A DNA stretch of 37,325 bases from Alphaproteobacteria bacterium CG_4_9_14_3_um_filter_47_13 (GCA_002789675.1 PFTR01000044.1:1-37325); one strand, 5' to 3'. Positions 8,108 to 16,555 are shown, numbered from the stretch's first letter. Notes: generated from the letters alone by a model not told the origin. Numbers and translations are program-made.

Positions 8108-8872
8108 ATGACCGCAGAACAAAAGATCAAAATTATCAGGCCTGCAACGGGCGAAGATAAAATATTTGCCGATAAGGACAAGAGAATTTCCGATTTTACA
8201 TTTGATGAAAATGTTTCCAATGTTTTTGATGACATGGTTAGTCGGTCTGTTCCGTTTTATGATGAAATTCAGCGGATGGTGTGTGAACTTGCTGCCGATT
8301 TCGCCGTTCCGGGGACGAATATTTATGATATTGGCTGCTCTACCGGAACAACATTCGAGGCTTTGCATCCGAAGATTGACCCGAGTGTAAATTTCGTCGG
8401 CATTGATAATTCTGAAAATATGCTCAATAAAGCCAGAGAAAAGCTGGCATCCATTATGCCGGAAAGAAAATGCGATCTGGTTATGGCGGATGTAAATGGG
8501 GGAATAGCGATTCAGAATGCCTCTGTCGTAACGATGATTCTTGTCCTGCAGTTCGTGCGCCCTCTTTATCGGGATCGTTTGATTAAAAAAGTATATGAGG
8601 GGATGAACGAGAATGGCTGCCTTCTTCTCGTAGAAAAACTGACATCCTCCCATACGATCCTGAACAGGCTGTTTATTGAACATTATTATGATTACAAGCG
8701 CCGGAACGGCTATTCTGATACCGAAATTGCCAAAAAGCGCGAAGCGCTGGAAAATATCATGATCCCCTATAGGCCGGAAGAAAATATCGAGATGCTGACA
8801 GGCGCGGGATTTAGGCATGTAGAGGATTTTTTCCGCTGGTATAACTTCACGGCCTATGTCGCTGTTAAATAA
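8108..8872 (+). CDS. cmoA: CmoA-like carboxy-S-adenosylmethionine synthase
   Basis: This 254-residue class I SAM-binding protein resembles CmoA along most of its length. Features are DFTFDENVSNVFDDMVSRSV (29-48), the SAM motif NIYDIGCSTG (71-80), GIDNSENML with an acidic ribose-binding Asp, and KRRNGYSDTEI (197-207), which aligns with the conserved KRANGYS region of the E. coli enzyme. CmoA converts SAM and prephenate to carboxy-SAM, normally used by CmoB for uridine-34 modification of tRNA. No cmoB is in this window. The ICMT-like methyltransferase gene starts 18 bases downstream, so the two probably form an operon. The Shine-Dalgarno is AAGGA. An ordinary methyltransferase derived from CmoA is the main alternative. 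Confidence 0.75.
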   Translation: MTAEQKIKIIRPATGEDKIFADKDKRISDFTFDENVSNVFDDMVSRSVPFYDEIQRMVCELAADFAVPGTNIYDIGCSTGTTFEALHPKIDPSVNFVGIDNSENMLNKAREKLASIMPERKCDLVMADVNGGIAIQNASVVTMILVLQFVRPLYRDRLIKKVYEGMNENGCLLLVEKLTSSHTILNRLFIEHYYDYKRRNGYSDTEIAKKREALENIMIPYRPEENIEMLTGAGFRHVEDFFRWYNFTAYVAVK

Positions 8873-8890
8873 TGAAGGGGGGTTCTTTCT

Positions 8891-9631
8891 ATGAACGATA
8901 AAAACTGGCTTGTACGGGTCGGGGACTTTTTCTTTAAATGGCGGAATTTTGTGTTCCCTGTGATTCTGGTGACACTGTTTCTTTCTTTTTCTCCTCCTGC
9001 CGAATATGCCGGAGCGCGCTGGGTTGAAGATATAAAGGATATTATGGCTCTCTGTCTGGTGCTGGCGGGTCTTGGTTTCCGTGTGGCGACAATTGGCTGG
9101 GCTTATATCAAGCGGGGCGGCCTGAATAAGCAGGTTTATGCCGATAAACTGGTAACAGAAGGCTATTTTAAATTATGTCGTAATCCGCTTTATGTCGGGA
9201 ATATGCTGATTTATAGCGGCATTTTTATTTTTCATGGCCATCCTTTTGTGGTTGTGGCAGGAATCGGGCTTTACTGGTTCATTTATGAAACGATTATCGC
9301 TGCCGAGGAATATTTTTTGAAAAACAAATTCGGAGTAGATTATGATGCTTATTGCGCCGCCGTTCCGCGCTGGAAGCCTGATTTTTCATCCTATAAGGAA
9401 GCCGTAAAGGGCATGTCATACAGCGTCACGCGTGCCGTTGCAAAGGACTATACAACGATTTTCAATGCGATACTGGCAATATTTGCCATTGAACTGATCG
9501 AGCATTATCTTCATTATTCCCGCGAAAATTTCGTTCTGACCGCCCAGATCAGCGCTGTCTGTCTTTCTTTTATGCTGGCGGCTGTGATTATTATTAAAAA
9601 GATGAAAAAAGCAGGGAAGCTAAGCGCATAG
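8891..9631 (+). CDS. Membrane methyltransferase of the ICMT/PEMT family
   Basis: This 246-residue protein has about five hydrophobic helices, including ones at residues 16-33, 48-70 and 97-135. The conserved cofactor segment reads LVTEGYFKLCRNPLYVGNML, followed by EEYFLKNKFGVDYDAYCAAVPRW, the hallmark of isoprenylcysteine carboxyl methyltransferase and phospholipid N-methyltransferase relatives. The substrate cannot be deduced: a lipid, an isoprenoid-linked thiol or a small molecule are all possible. A C-terminal extension with two further helices (about 190-238) goes beyond the usual core. A strong AAGGGGGG ribosome-binding site overlaps the end of the CmoA-like gene region. The stop is TAG. 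Confidence 0.8.
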   Translation: MNDKNWLVRVGDFFFKWRNFVFPVILVTLFLSFSPPAEYAGARWVEDIKDIMALCLVLAGLGFRVATIGWAYIKRGGLNKQVYADKLVTEGYFKLCRNPLYVGNMLIYSGIFIFHGHPFVVVAGIGLYWFIYETIIAAEEYFLKNKFGVDYDAYCAAVPRWKPDFSSYKEAVKGMSYSVTRAVAKDYTTIFNAILAIFAIELIEHYLHYSRENFVLTAQISAVCLSFMLAAVIIIKKMKKAGKLSA

Positions 9632-9712
9632 TTGGGCATGTGGTCTGTTTTTTTATTTAATAACTTCTAAAAACTGTTTGATAAGACACTGTTTAATGGT
9701 TAAATCAACATT

Positions 9713-10720
9713 ATGTTGGAACTTTTCCTGGAATATGGCCTGCCTCTGGCAAAAATATTAATTCATATCGGCATCATTATAGGTGTCGTGATGCTGGCTG
9801 TGGCCTATCTGACCTATTTCGAGCGCAAGGTACTGGGCGCGATGCAGCGGCGGCAGGGGCCGATGACGGTGGGACCTCTTGGTTTGCTGCAACCGATTGC
9901 TGACGGAATTAAATTATTTTCCAAGGAAACAATTATTCCGGCACGTGCGAATGCGCCCGTGTTTCTTCTTGCTCCTGTGCTGACATTTACACTGGCGCTT
10001 CTGGCCTGGGCTGTCATTCCCGTTGATGCAAAAATTGTGCTGGCCGATATCAATGTCGGTATTCTGTTTTTATTTGCGGTTTCATCCATGGGGGTTTACG
10101 GGATTATCATGGCGGGCTGGGCTTCCAACTCCCGTTATGCTTTTCTTGGCGGTTTGCGCTCGGCTTCGCAAATGGTCTCTTATGAAGTGTCTATGGGACT
10201 GATTATTGTCTGTGTGCTGCTTTGTGTGGGCTCACTGAATCTGACCGAGATTGTGACGGTGCCGCGTCCGGTCTGGGTGCAGATTCTGCTGTTGCCGATG
10301 CTTGTTGTTTTTCTGGTGTCGATTCTGGCTGAAACAAACCGTACGCCTTTTGACTTGCCGGAAGGCGAGTCGGAACTTTCCGGCGGCTATATGGTGGAAT
10401 ATTCGGCGATGACGTTTGCCCTCTTTTTCCTTGGCGAATATGCCAATATGATTCTGATGAGCGCCATGACAAGCATTCTGTTTCTTGGAGGATGGCTTCC
10501 GCCTTTTGGACTGTCGTTTCTCGGGTTTATCCCGGGTTTTATCTGGTTTGCGTTGAAAATATCGTGCGTGCTGTTCTTTTTCCTCTGGGCGCGGGCAACA
10601 TTTCCGCGTTACCGTTACGATCAATTGATGCGTCTTGGCTGGAAAGTCTTTCTGCCTTTTACTTTGCTCTGGGTTCTGGTGATGTCCGGTAGCTTGATAA
10701 TGATGGATGCCCTGCCGTAA
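9713..10720 (+). CDS. nuoH: NADH-quinone oxidoreductase subunit H
   Basis: This 335-residue membrane subunit of respiratory complex I (ND1 homologue) links the hydrophilic arm to the proton-pumping arm and helps form the quinone chamber. About eight transmembrane helices are visible. Family signatures are [32 protein letters not shown], and the quinone-site loop [20 protein letters not shown]. Length is standard. It is followed 29 bases later by nuoI, as in a full nuo operon, but nuoG is absent upstream and nuoJ-N are absent downstream. The ribosome-binding site is poor. A TTAATGGTTAA element (9693-9703) precedes the start and contains the complement of the CtrA-like half-site TTAACCAT. Confidence 0.97.
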   Translation: MLELFLEYGLPLAKILIHIGIIIGVVMLAVAYLTYFERKVLGAMQRRQGPMTVGPLGLLQPIADGIKLFSKETIIPARANAPVFLLAPVLTFTLALLAWAVIPVDAKIVLADINVGILFLFAVSSMGVYGIIMAGWASNSRYAFLGGLRSASQMVSYEVSMGLIIVCVLLCVGSLNLTEIVTVPRPVWVQILLLPMLVVFLVSILAETNRTPFDLPEGESELSGGYMVEYSAMTFALFFLGEYANMILMSAMTSILFLGGWLPPFGLSFLGFIPGFIWFALKISCVLFFFLWARATFPRYRYDQLMRLGWKVFLPFTLLWVLVMSGSLIMMDALP

Positions 10721-10749
10721 TAAAGCGGTTTGAAAGAGGATATAATTAA

Positions 10750-11229
10750 ATGGACAGTCTTGCGCGCAGCTTCTTACTCCCCGAAATCATCAAGGGCATG
10801 GTGTTGACATTTAAATATATGTTCAAGCCAAAAGTGACAATTAATTATCCCTATGAAAAAGGTCCCATCAGTCCGCGTTTCCGTGGTGAGCACGCTTTGC
10901 GTCGTTATCCGAACGGAGAAGAGCGTTGTATTGCCTGTAAGCTCTGCGAAGCTATTTGTCCGGCGCTTGCCATTACGATCGAGGCCGAACCCCGGGAAGA
11001 CGGCAGCCGCCGGACTACACGCTATGATATTGATATGATTAAATGTATTTATTGCGGTTTATGCGCGGAAGCCTGTCCTGTCGATGCGATCGTTGAAGGT
11101 CCCAATTTTGAATATGCGGTCGAAACCCGTGAGGAGCTTTACTATAACAAGGAAAAGCTTCTGGCTAATGGTGATCGTTGGGAAGCCCAGATTGCGCGCA
11201 ACCTTGCGGTTGACGCGCCTTATCGGTGA
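10750..11229 (+). CDS. nuoI: NADH-quinone oxidoreductase subunit I
   Basis: This 159-residue complex I subunit (TYKY/NDUFS8 homologue) carries the N6a and N6b [4Fe-4S] clusters that pass electrons towards the quinone. Two CxxCxxCxxxCP motifs are intact: Cys60, 63, 66 and 70, and Cys99, 102, 105 and 109. The N-terminal amphipathic segment and the [13 protein letters not shown] run are typical. The ribosome-binding site is AGAGGAT. The fliR start follows the nuoI stop by seven bases, so the respiratory and flagellar genes may share a transcript. There is no nuoJ. Confidence 0.97.
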   Translation: MDSLARSFLLPEIIKGMVLTFKYMFKPKVTINYPYEKGPISPRFRGEHALRRYPNGEERCIACKLCEAICPALAITIEAEPREDGSRRTTRYDIDMIKCIYCGLCAEACPVDAIVEGPNFEYAVETREELYYNKEKLLANGDRWEAQIARNLAVDAPYR

Positions 11230-11236
11230 TGAGGCG

Positions 11237-12007
11237 ATGAATTTTCTTGAACAGTTTCTGGTACAGGGTGTTTTTGCTTTTATTCTAACTTTCGTGCGGA
11301 TTGGTGCGGCAGTAACGATTATGCCGGGAGTCGGGGATACTTTTACACCGCAAAGGATTCGTCTTTATATTTCACTGGGGCTGTCACTGGTTTTGTCTCC
11401 CTTGATTGCACCGCATTTGCCGAATCCAGTTCCTGTGACAGCGATCTTACTGAGTCTGATTGTCATGGAGTTTATTATCGGACTGTTTATAGGCACGATT
11501 GCGCGGATTTTGATGGTGGCGCTGGATACCGCCGGTATGGCGATTTCGATGATGTCCGGTCTTGGGAGTGCCCAGATTTTTAACCCTGCTTTTTCAACGC
11601 AAGGCTCGCTGGTCGGGGCAATGTTTTCTGTCACGGGCGTTCTGATTCTTTTTGCTACGAATATGCATCATCTGCTTTTTTATGGACTGATTGGCAGTTA
11701 CGAGCTGTTTCCGGTTGGCGGCATTCCCGATACCGGATCCATGGCCGAGCTTATGTCCCGTGCTGTTGCCAAAAGCTTTTTGATCGGGGTGGAAATATCG
11801 GCTCCTTTTATTGTTGTCTCACTGCTTGTTTATATTGGAATGGGTGTTCTTACCCGCCTGATGCCACAAATTCAGGTGTTTCTTCTGGCATTGCCGTTAC
11901 AGATAATCTTGTCGCTGATTACGCTTTCGCTAATGCTTTCTGCCGGAATGATGTTCTGGGTCGCTAGATTTGAGGAAGGGATGGTCTTCTTTCTGAGTGG
12001 TGGTTAA
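11237..12007 (+). CDS. fliR: Flagellar export gate protein FliR
   Basis: This 256-residue inner-membrane component of the flagellar export gate (with FliP, FliQ and FlhB) has about six hydrophobic segments. It shows the family's FLLALPLQIILSLITLSLML near the C-terminus and a conserved SGLGSAQIFNPAFSTQGS region. An upstream in-frame start at 11084 would overlap nuoI by 146 bases and adds a non-conserved, basic tail; the ATG at 11237, preceded by GAGG, gives the expected FliR N-terminus. FliP and FliQ are not adjacent, which is unusual because fliPQR often cluster. A small unknown gene lies between it and flhB. Confidence 0.93.
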   Translation: MNFLEQFLVQGVFAFILTFVRIGAAVTIMPGVGDTFTPQRIRLYISLGLSLVLSPLIAPHLPNPVPVTAILLSLIVMEFIIGLFIGTIARILMVALDTAGMAISMMSGLGSAQIFNPAFSTQGSLVGAMFSVTGVLILFATNMHHLLFYGLIGSYELFPVGGIPDTGSMAELMSRAVAKSFLIGVEISAPFIVVSLLVYIGMGVLTRLMPQIQVFLLALPLQIILSLITLSLMLSAGMMFWVARFEEGMVFFLSGG

Positions 12008-12131
12008 TTATTTTTCAGTAAATTTCCTATAAATGCATTTTTTGTTTGGAGTAACCATAATTTTATTATAAGTTCGCCTCACATCTTTTTAATGCTGTTA
12101 TCGTTGACGCATATAACCCTATAGGAGTGGC

Positions 12132-12335
12132 ATGGAAGATCCCTTGCCCATGGCACGTGTTATCCTCGAAAAGAACAAAGGGGATATAACACTGTCCCGC
12201 GCCTTTATTCACCGCCAGTTAAAGGCGGCAAAGACGGATGCGTTGCGTAAATTCTGGAGCGATGTGGACGCTATTCTGGGGCAGGCAGATGACAAGTCTT
12301 CTAAAAAGCCGGGGAAGAAAGCTCTTTTTTCCTGA
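12132..12335 (+). CDS. Small hypothetical protein between fliR and flhB
   Basis: This 67-codon gene has a strong AGGAG (12123-12127) four bases before its ATG. The product begins with an acidic and hydrophobic stretch, continues with a helical middle (RAFIHRQLKAAKTDALRKFW) and ends in a Lys/Ser-rich tail. There is no membrane segment or signal peptide. I recognise no family. Its orientation and position, 29 bases ahead of flhB, suggest co-expression with flagellar export genes, perhaps as an assembly or regulatory factor. That is positional inference only. The 124 bases before it hold no convincing promoter. Confidence 0.65.
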   Translation: MEDPLPMARVILEKNKGDITLSRAFIHRQLKAAKTDALRKFWSDVDAILGQADDKSSKKPGKKALFS

Positions 12336-12364
12336 ATGTAAAACTCCTGTGCTAAAATTGATCT

Positions 12365-13441
12365 ATGGCTGATTCCGATCAAACCGATGATTCACAGAAA
12401 ACCGAAGACCCGACTCCCAAGCGATTGGAGGATAGTCGTAAAAAGGGTCAGGTTGCCTTGTCCCGCGAGATTAATAACTGGGTGATGCTGCTGGCGGCAA
12501 CCATATTAATCGGTACCGCGTCTCCCTCTGTCTTTCGAAAATTAAAAGATCATATGCAGGGCTATTTTGAACATGCCGCAGGGTTGCCGGGGGTTCCCGG
12601 TGGCGTTGGTGCTGTGCTGGAAAGTTCGTTCTGGACAGTGCTGGGTATTCTGGCGATGCCGCTTCTGGTTTTGATTTTTGCTGCCTTTATTGGGCCGTTT
12701 ATTCAGGTGGGGCCGTTATTTGCGCCGGAATCCCTGAAGCCTGATATCAGTAAAATTTCACCTGTGAAAGGATTTAAACGGCTATTTTCAACACGCTCCT
12801 TGATGGAGTTTGCGAAGGGTATTCTCAAGATTTCCGTGATTTCCGCTATTGGGGTGATGCTTTTATCGCCATTTTTTGGACAGGTGGATCATCTGGTGGG
12901 GCTCGCTATCCCGCAGCTTCTGGATGAGACACTGGCGCTTGTGATTCGTCTTATGATGGGCGTTCTGGTGGCACTGATTGTCATTGCTGTTATTGATCTT
13001 CTGTTCCAGCGTACCGAGCATATGAAGAAAATGCGTATGTCAAAGCAGGAACTGAAAGATGAATATAAACAGAGTGAAGGTGATCCGCATGTCCGTGCCC
13101 GTTTGCGCCAGCTAAGGGGAGAGCGGGCAAGACAGCGTATGATGCAGGCTGTACCACAGGCTGATGTGATTATTACCAACCCGACACACTATTCCATTGC
13201 GCTTAAATATGATCCGGAAACAATGGATGCGCCGGTTTGTGTAGCCAAAGGAATTGACGAGGTTGCAATGCGTATTCGTGAAGTTGCGAAGGAACATAAT
13301 ATTACTCTCTACGAAAGCCCGCCGCTGGCGCGTATTCTGTTTGATACCGTTGACATTGATGAAATGGTTCCTGCCGAACATTACAAGGCTGTGGCTGAGG
13401 TTATTTCCTATGTCTTCAAACTCAAGGGAAAAATACAGTAA
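12365..13441 (+). CDS. flhB: Flagellar export switch protein FlhB
   Basis: This 358-residue protein is the substrate-specificity switch of flagellar type III export. The N-terminus has the family motif TEDPTPKRLEDSRKKGQV, then four transmembrane helices (roughly 38-55, 88-118, 150-172 and 186-213), and a cytoplasmic domain with the autocleavage site NPTH at 272-275, cut between Asn and Pro. The following HYSIALKYDP and VCVAKG stretches are typical. All key residues are present, so it should be functional. It starts at the ATG at 12365 and is followed 54 bases later by cckA. Confidence 0.96.
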   Translation: MADSDQTDDSQKTEDPTPKRLEDSRKKGQVALSREINNWVMLLAATILIGTASPSVFRKLKDHMQGYFEHAAGLPGVPGGVGAVLESSFWTVLGILAMPLLVLIFAAFIGPFIQVGPLFAPESLKPDISKISPVKGFKRLFSTRSLMEFAKGILKISVISAIGVMLLSPFFGQVDHLVGLAIPQLLDETLALVIRLMMGVLVALIVIAVIDLLFQRTEHMKKMRMSKQELKDEYKQSEGDPHVRARLRQLRGERARQRMMQAVPQADVIITNPTHYSIALKYDPETMDAPVCVAKGIDEVAMRIREVAKEHNITLYESPPLARILFDTVDIDEMVPAEHYKAVAEVISYVFKLKGKIQ

Positions 13442-13459
13442 AGTTTTTATGTTTCATTA

Positions 13460-13488
13460 TTCGCTTTTCCCCCCCGGACAGGTATAAT
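13460..13488 (+). promoter_or_regulatory. Possible cckA promoter with a perfect TATAAT
   Basis: A consensus -10 box TATAAT (13483-13488) lies 17 bases after TTCGCT (13460-13465), a poor -35 match. The -10 ends only seven bases before the cckA ATG, so a transcript from it would be leaderless or nearly so. It may give cckA expression independent of flhB. Confidence 0.35.
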
Positions 13489-13495
13489 CCGGAAC

Positions 13496-15994
13496 ATGAA
13501 AATTGATCATTCTGAATTTATCGCCAGATATCATCGTATTCTCAAGCCGGAAGAAAAGCAGAAAATAAACCGCAAGAGAGCGGCCATTTCTATTCTTCTG
13601 GTTCTCATATATCTTGGGGCGTGTACCGTGGCAGCTATTTTACTGGAAATTCAGCGGGAGGCTATTATTGCCGCCGGACTTGCTTTTATCGCGGCTTCGG
13701 CAATATCTTACTATGTCAATAAATCGTTCCATCTTCGCAGCGCGCAGGATAAAGAGCGTGATCTTATCAAGGAGGTGCTGGAAGGAAGCCGGGGCGAGCG
13801 GATTATCACAGATGACAACGATCATTGTATTTATGCCAATGATAAGTTCAAAGCGCTTTGTGCGGAATTTGGCGAGCCTACTCTGGAAAATTTTTCACGG
13901 CTGTTCGAGAATAACGCAGAAACACTTTCGCATTTCCGGTTACTCGCCGATCAGGCTTATCGCGGGCTGATTGATTCTATCGAGCTTCACTGTACCTCCG
14001 GTGGCCGTGATATCTGGTATCAGATTACGGTTCAGCCTGTGGCGGGGTGGGAAGGCTATATCCATTGGCGGATTGATGATATTTCGCGCAAACTTGAAGC
14101 GGATCGTGCGATCCATGACGAGCGGGAAAAGCTGATTGATTTCACCGATAATGCGCCGGTCGGGTTTTTCTCTGTGGACGAGAAGGGACGGTTTGTCTTT
14201 GTGAATGCAACACTGGCGCGATGGCTTGGGGAGGATATCCATACCATTCTCAGGGAAGGGCGGCTTCATACCTATTTTGAATCAGTACCGGAAAATGCAC
14301 GGCCTTACGATATTATTCCCCATGGTGGCGCCAAGCAGATGAGCGAAACAGTGATGAAAGGCCCCGGAGGGAAAACCTTTACAGCTTCTATCAGTCAGGC
14401 TGTTGTTAATGAAGGAAACGGGACGGTTCGAACACGGGGTGTTGTCCATGATCTGACGGCAGAGCGCGCAATGAGACAGGCATTGCAGGCATCGGAGGAC
14501 AGATTTCATCGTTTTTATGAAGACGCGCCGTTGGGGATTGCCATGCTGAATTCTCAGGGGGCACTGGATGATTGTAATCCTGCGCTGGCTTTTATGCTGG
14601 GTTATGAGGTGGCAGAGATGGAGGGCCGTCAGTTCGAGGCGCTTATCAAGGATGATGACAGGGAGCGGGCGCTGGCCGCTCTTAGAACCATGGATAAGGA
14701 GCTTCCGGGGAGTAAGCCCATGGAAATTGTTCTGCTGGGGAAAGAGAAAGAGTTTGCTGTCCAGATGTATGCCCGTAAACTGGCCGGCAGTGATAATCTT
14801 GTGCTGCATTTCATTGACCTGACCCAGCAGAAAGAGCTGGAAGCGCAGTTTGTCCAGTCCCAGAAAATGCAGGCAATCGGTCAGCTCGCAGGGGGGATTG
14901 CGCACGATTTTAATAATTTATTGACGGCGATTATCGGATTTTGTGATTTGTTGCTGCTGCGTCACAAACCCGGTGATTCTTCATTTTCCGATATTATGCA
15001 GATCAAGCAGAACTCCAATCGTGCGGCCAATCTTGTACGCCAGCTTCTGGCCTTTTCGCGGCAGCAGACCCTGCGCCCGAAGGTTCAGGATTTAAGCGAC
15101 ATTCTCACCGAGCTTTCCCATCTGATGCGCCGTTTGATCGGGGCGAATATCGAGCTTGATTTGATTCATGGCGCGGATATCGGGCTTGTCAAAGTTGATG
15201 TTGGACAGATGGAGCAGGTTTTAATCAATCTGGCGGTGAATGCCCGTGATGCGATGGAGGAGGGGGGCAAGCTCACCATTGTCACTGGCAGTTTCGAGAA
15301 CAAAAAGCCGATCGAAAAAGGAAGCGATACCATGCCTCCGGGGCAATGGGTTACACTGGAAATCAGTGATACAGGATGCGGAATCCCGCCGGAGAATTTT
15401 AGCCGTATTTTCGAGCCGTTTTTTACCACCAAAGAAGTTGGTTCCGGCACCGGGCTCGGGCTGGCTACTGTGTATGGTATCATTCGCCAGACAGGGGGCT
15501 ATCTTGATGTGCAGAGCAAAGTCGGGAAAGGGACGGTTTTTACCATCTATTTGCCGCGCCTTTCCGAAAGTGAAGCCGAAGATGTTATTGAAAAACCGGA
15601 AGAGGAAGATCTTGCCAGAGACTTAACCGGCACAGCGCGTATTCTCTTGGTCGAGGATGAAGATGCCGTGCGGACATTCAGTTCCCGGGCATTATCTAAC
15701 AAAGGGTATGAAATGCTGGAGGCGGATAGTGGCGAAGCGGCACTCGGCCTGCTTGATAAAGAAGATTCTCCTGACATTGATTTGCTGGTGACCGATGTTA
15801 TTATGCCCAATATGGATGGTTCGACCCTTGCCGGAAAAATCCGCGAAAGAAAGCCGGATTTGAAAATTATTTATATTTCTGGCTATACTGAAGAAAAACT
15901 CAAGGAACATCTAGGGAAAAATATCTGGTTCCTTCCCAAGCCTTTTACGCTGAAGCAACTTGCCGCTAAAGTTAAGGAAGCGCTGGAAGAATAA
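13496..15994 (+). CDS. cckA: Hybrid histidine kinase CckA
   Basis: This 832-residue kinase/phosphatase feeds the ChpT-CtrA phosphorelay. Domain order is two membrane segments (about 29-50 and 56-74), PAS-like modules (about 90-450), a dimerisation/phosphotransfer domain with His470 in GGIAHDFNNLLTAIIGF, an ATPase domain (NLAVNARDAM, DTGCGIP, GSGTGLGLATVYGI) and a C-terminal receiver (about 713-832) with phospho-acceptor Asp767 in VTDVIMPNMDG. The AHDFNN H-box, three PAS-like repeats and receiver match CckA. A generic hybrid kinase is the alternative, but the presence of ctrA in the window supports CckA. Its place directly after flhB ties it to motility genes. Confidence 0.93.
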   Translation: MKIDHSEFIARYHRILKPEEKQKINRKRAAISILLVLIYLGACTVAAILLEIQREAIIAAGLAFIAASAISYYVNKSFHLRSAQDKERDLIKEVLEGSRGERIITDDNDHCIYANDKFKALCAEFGEPTLENFSRLFENNAETLSHFRLLADQAYRGLIDSIELHCTSGGRDIWYQITVQPVAGWEGYIHWRIDDISRKLEADRAIHDEREKLIDFTDNAPVGFFSVDEKGRFVFVNATLARWLGEDIHTILREGRLHTYFESVPENARPYDIIPHGGAKQMSETVMKGPGGKTFTASISQAVVNEGNGTVRTRGVVHDLTAERAMRQALQASEDRFHRFYEDAPLGIAMLNSQGALDDCNPALAFMLGYEVAEMEGRQFEALIKDDDRERALAALRTMDKELPGSKPMEIVLLGKEKEFAVQMYARKLAGSDNLVLHFIDLTQQKELEAQFVQSQKMQAIGQLAGGIAHDFNNLLTAIIGFCDLLLLRHKPGDSSFSDIMQIKQNSNRAANLVRQLLAFSRQQTLRPKVQDLSDILTELSHLMRRLIGANIELDLIHGADIGLVKVDVGQMEQVLINLAVNARDAMEEGGKLTIVTGSFENKKPIEKGSDTMPPGQWVTLEISDTGCGIPPENFSRIFEPFFTTKEVGSGTGLGLATVYGIIRQTGGYLDVQSKVGKGTVFTIYLPRLSESEAEDVIEKPEEEDLARDLTGTARILLVEDEDAVRTFSSRALSNKGYEMLEADSGEAALGLLDKEDSPDIDLLVTDVIMPNMDGSTLAGKIRERKPDLKIIYISGYTEEKLKEHLGKNIWFLPKPFTLKQLAAKVKEALEE

Positions 15995-16024
15995 ATCTGT
16001 GATAATTGCCCTGCTTTTCTAATG

Positions 16025-16063
16025 GTCTGTTTTAAGCTACACTTTAAAAAATAATAAACAGAC
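16025..16063. repeat. Inverted repeat GTCTGTTT / AAACAGAC
   Basis: Perfect 8-base arms at 16025-16032 and 16056-16063 are separated by 23 bases. The right arm abuts the purine-rich ribosome-binding region of the gene at 16074. It could be an operator or an RNA hairpin affecting translation. No T-run follows, so a terminator for cckA is less likely. Confidence 0.4.
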
Positions 16064-16073
16064 AGGGACAGGA

Positions 16074-16535
16074 ATGGATTGTGGCTGCGCGTCTATTTTT
16101 AACAGACTTTCGAAAGTTGATCGTCTTAAATTAAAGGGTGCGGCTCTGACGAATGGAATTACAGGGTTTTTGCGTGATGATACAAAGATTCATCCTGTGC
16201 GTTATCCTTTTTATGCGGCCTATCTTATCGCTGTTCTTACGCCGCTTCCTGTTCCGTTTGTCTCGACAGCTCTGCTGGTGTCAACGTTTCTGTGGACGAA
16301 GTTCAGTCAATCAGAAACAGCAATCCGTATGAAGGCACATCTGAAGGAGGCTTTTAATGAAGAATCCCTTGTCTGCCAGCATAGAAAATTTATTAAACAG
16401 GACTTACAAAATCCCGATGTTTTTAATATAAAATCCGGCGCGCTGATGCGTCACACCGGCCAAAAATCCTGGAACCATGGCAGGGAAGCAACAAAACATG
16501 CCTGGAAGGCATTCAGGGATTTTGTAAGACAATAG
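16074..16535 (+). CDS. Small membrane protein of unknown function
   Basis: This 153-residue protein has a Cys-containing N-terminus (MDCGCASIF), one long hydrophobic region (about 43-74, possibly a helical hairpin with a Pro-rich turn, LTPLPVP) and a basic, His-containing C-terminal tail. I recognise no family. The ATG follows an AGGGACAGGA ribosome-binding site. It sits between cckA and recA on the same strand, and an 8-base inverted repeat lies just upstream. The Cys pair could suggest lipidation or metal binding, but the sequence is not a lipobox signal peptide. Confidence 0.65.
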   Translation: MDCGCASIFNRLSKVDRLKLKGAALTNGITGFLRDDTKIHPVRYPFYAAYLIAVLTPLPVPFVSTALLVSTFLWTKFSQSETAIRMKAHLKEAFNEESLVCQHRKFIKQDLQNPDVFNIKSGALMRHTGQKSWNHGREATKHAWKAFRDFVRQ

Positions 16536-16540
16536 GAAGT

Positions 16541-16555
16541 GTTCCAATTTCGTTC
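16541..16555 (+). promoter_or_regulatory. LexA-binding SOS box upstream of recA
   Basis: GTTC (16541-16544), seven bases, then GTTC (16552-16555): an exact match to the alphaproteobacterial LexA site GTTC-N7-GTTC. It lies 118 bases before the chosen recA start. A possible -10 TATCAT (16581-16586) with TTTTGT at 16558-16563 (17-base spacer) is just downstream, so LexA bound here would block the promoter. Direct repeats of this form differ from the palindromic enterobacterial box. Confidence 0.85.

Noticed and set aside
8015-8818. Long minus-strand frame of 267 codons opposite the CmoA-like gene
   Set aside because: It mirrors the CmoA-like coding strand, has no family signal, and its codon composition is that of a complementary strand.
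11084-11236. N-terminal extension of FliR
   Set aside because: It overlaps nuoI by 146 bases and reads as a frame-shifted shadow of the ferredoxin-like gene.
12104-12109. TTGACG as a -35 box for the gene at 12132
   Set aside because: The matching -10 would fall on the ribosome-binding site and start codon; no suitable sequence is there.
14282-14905. 207-codon minus-strand frame opposite cckA
   Set aside because: It is antisense to the PAS region of an unmistakable CckA and shows no motifs of its own.
9644-16034. Repeated GGTCTGTTTT at 2534, 9645 and 16024
   Set aside because: One copy is inside the GGDEF coding region and the flanks do not match; probably chance in AT-rich DNA.
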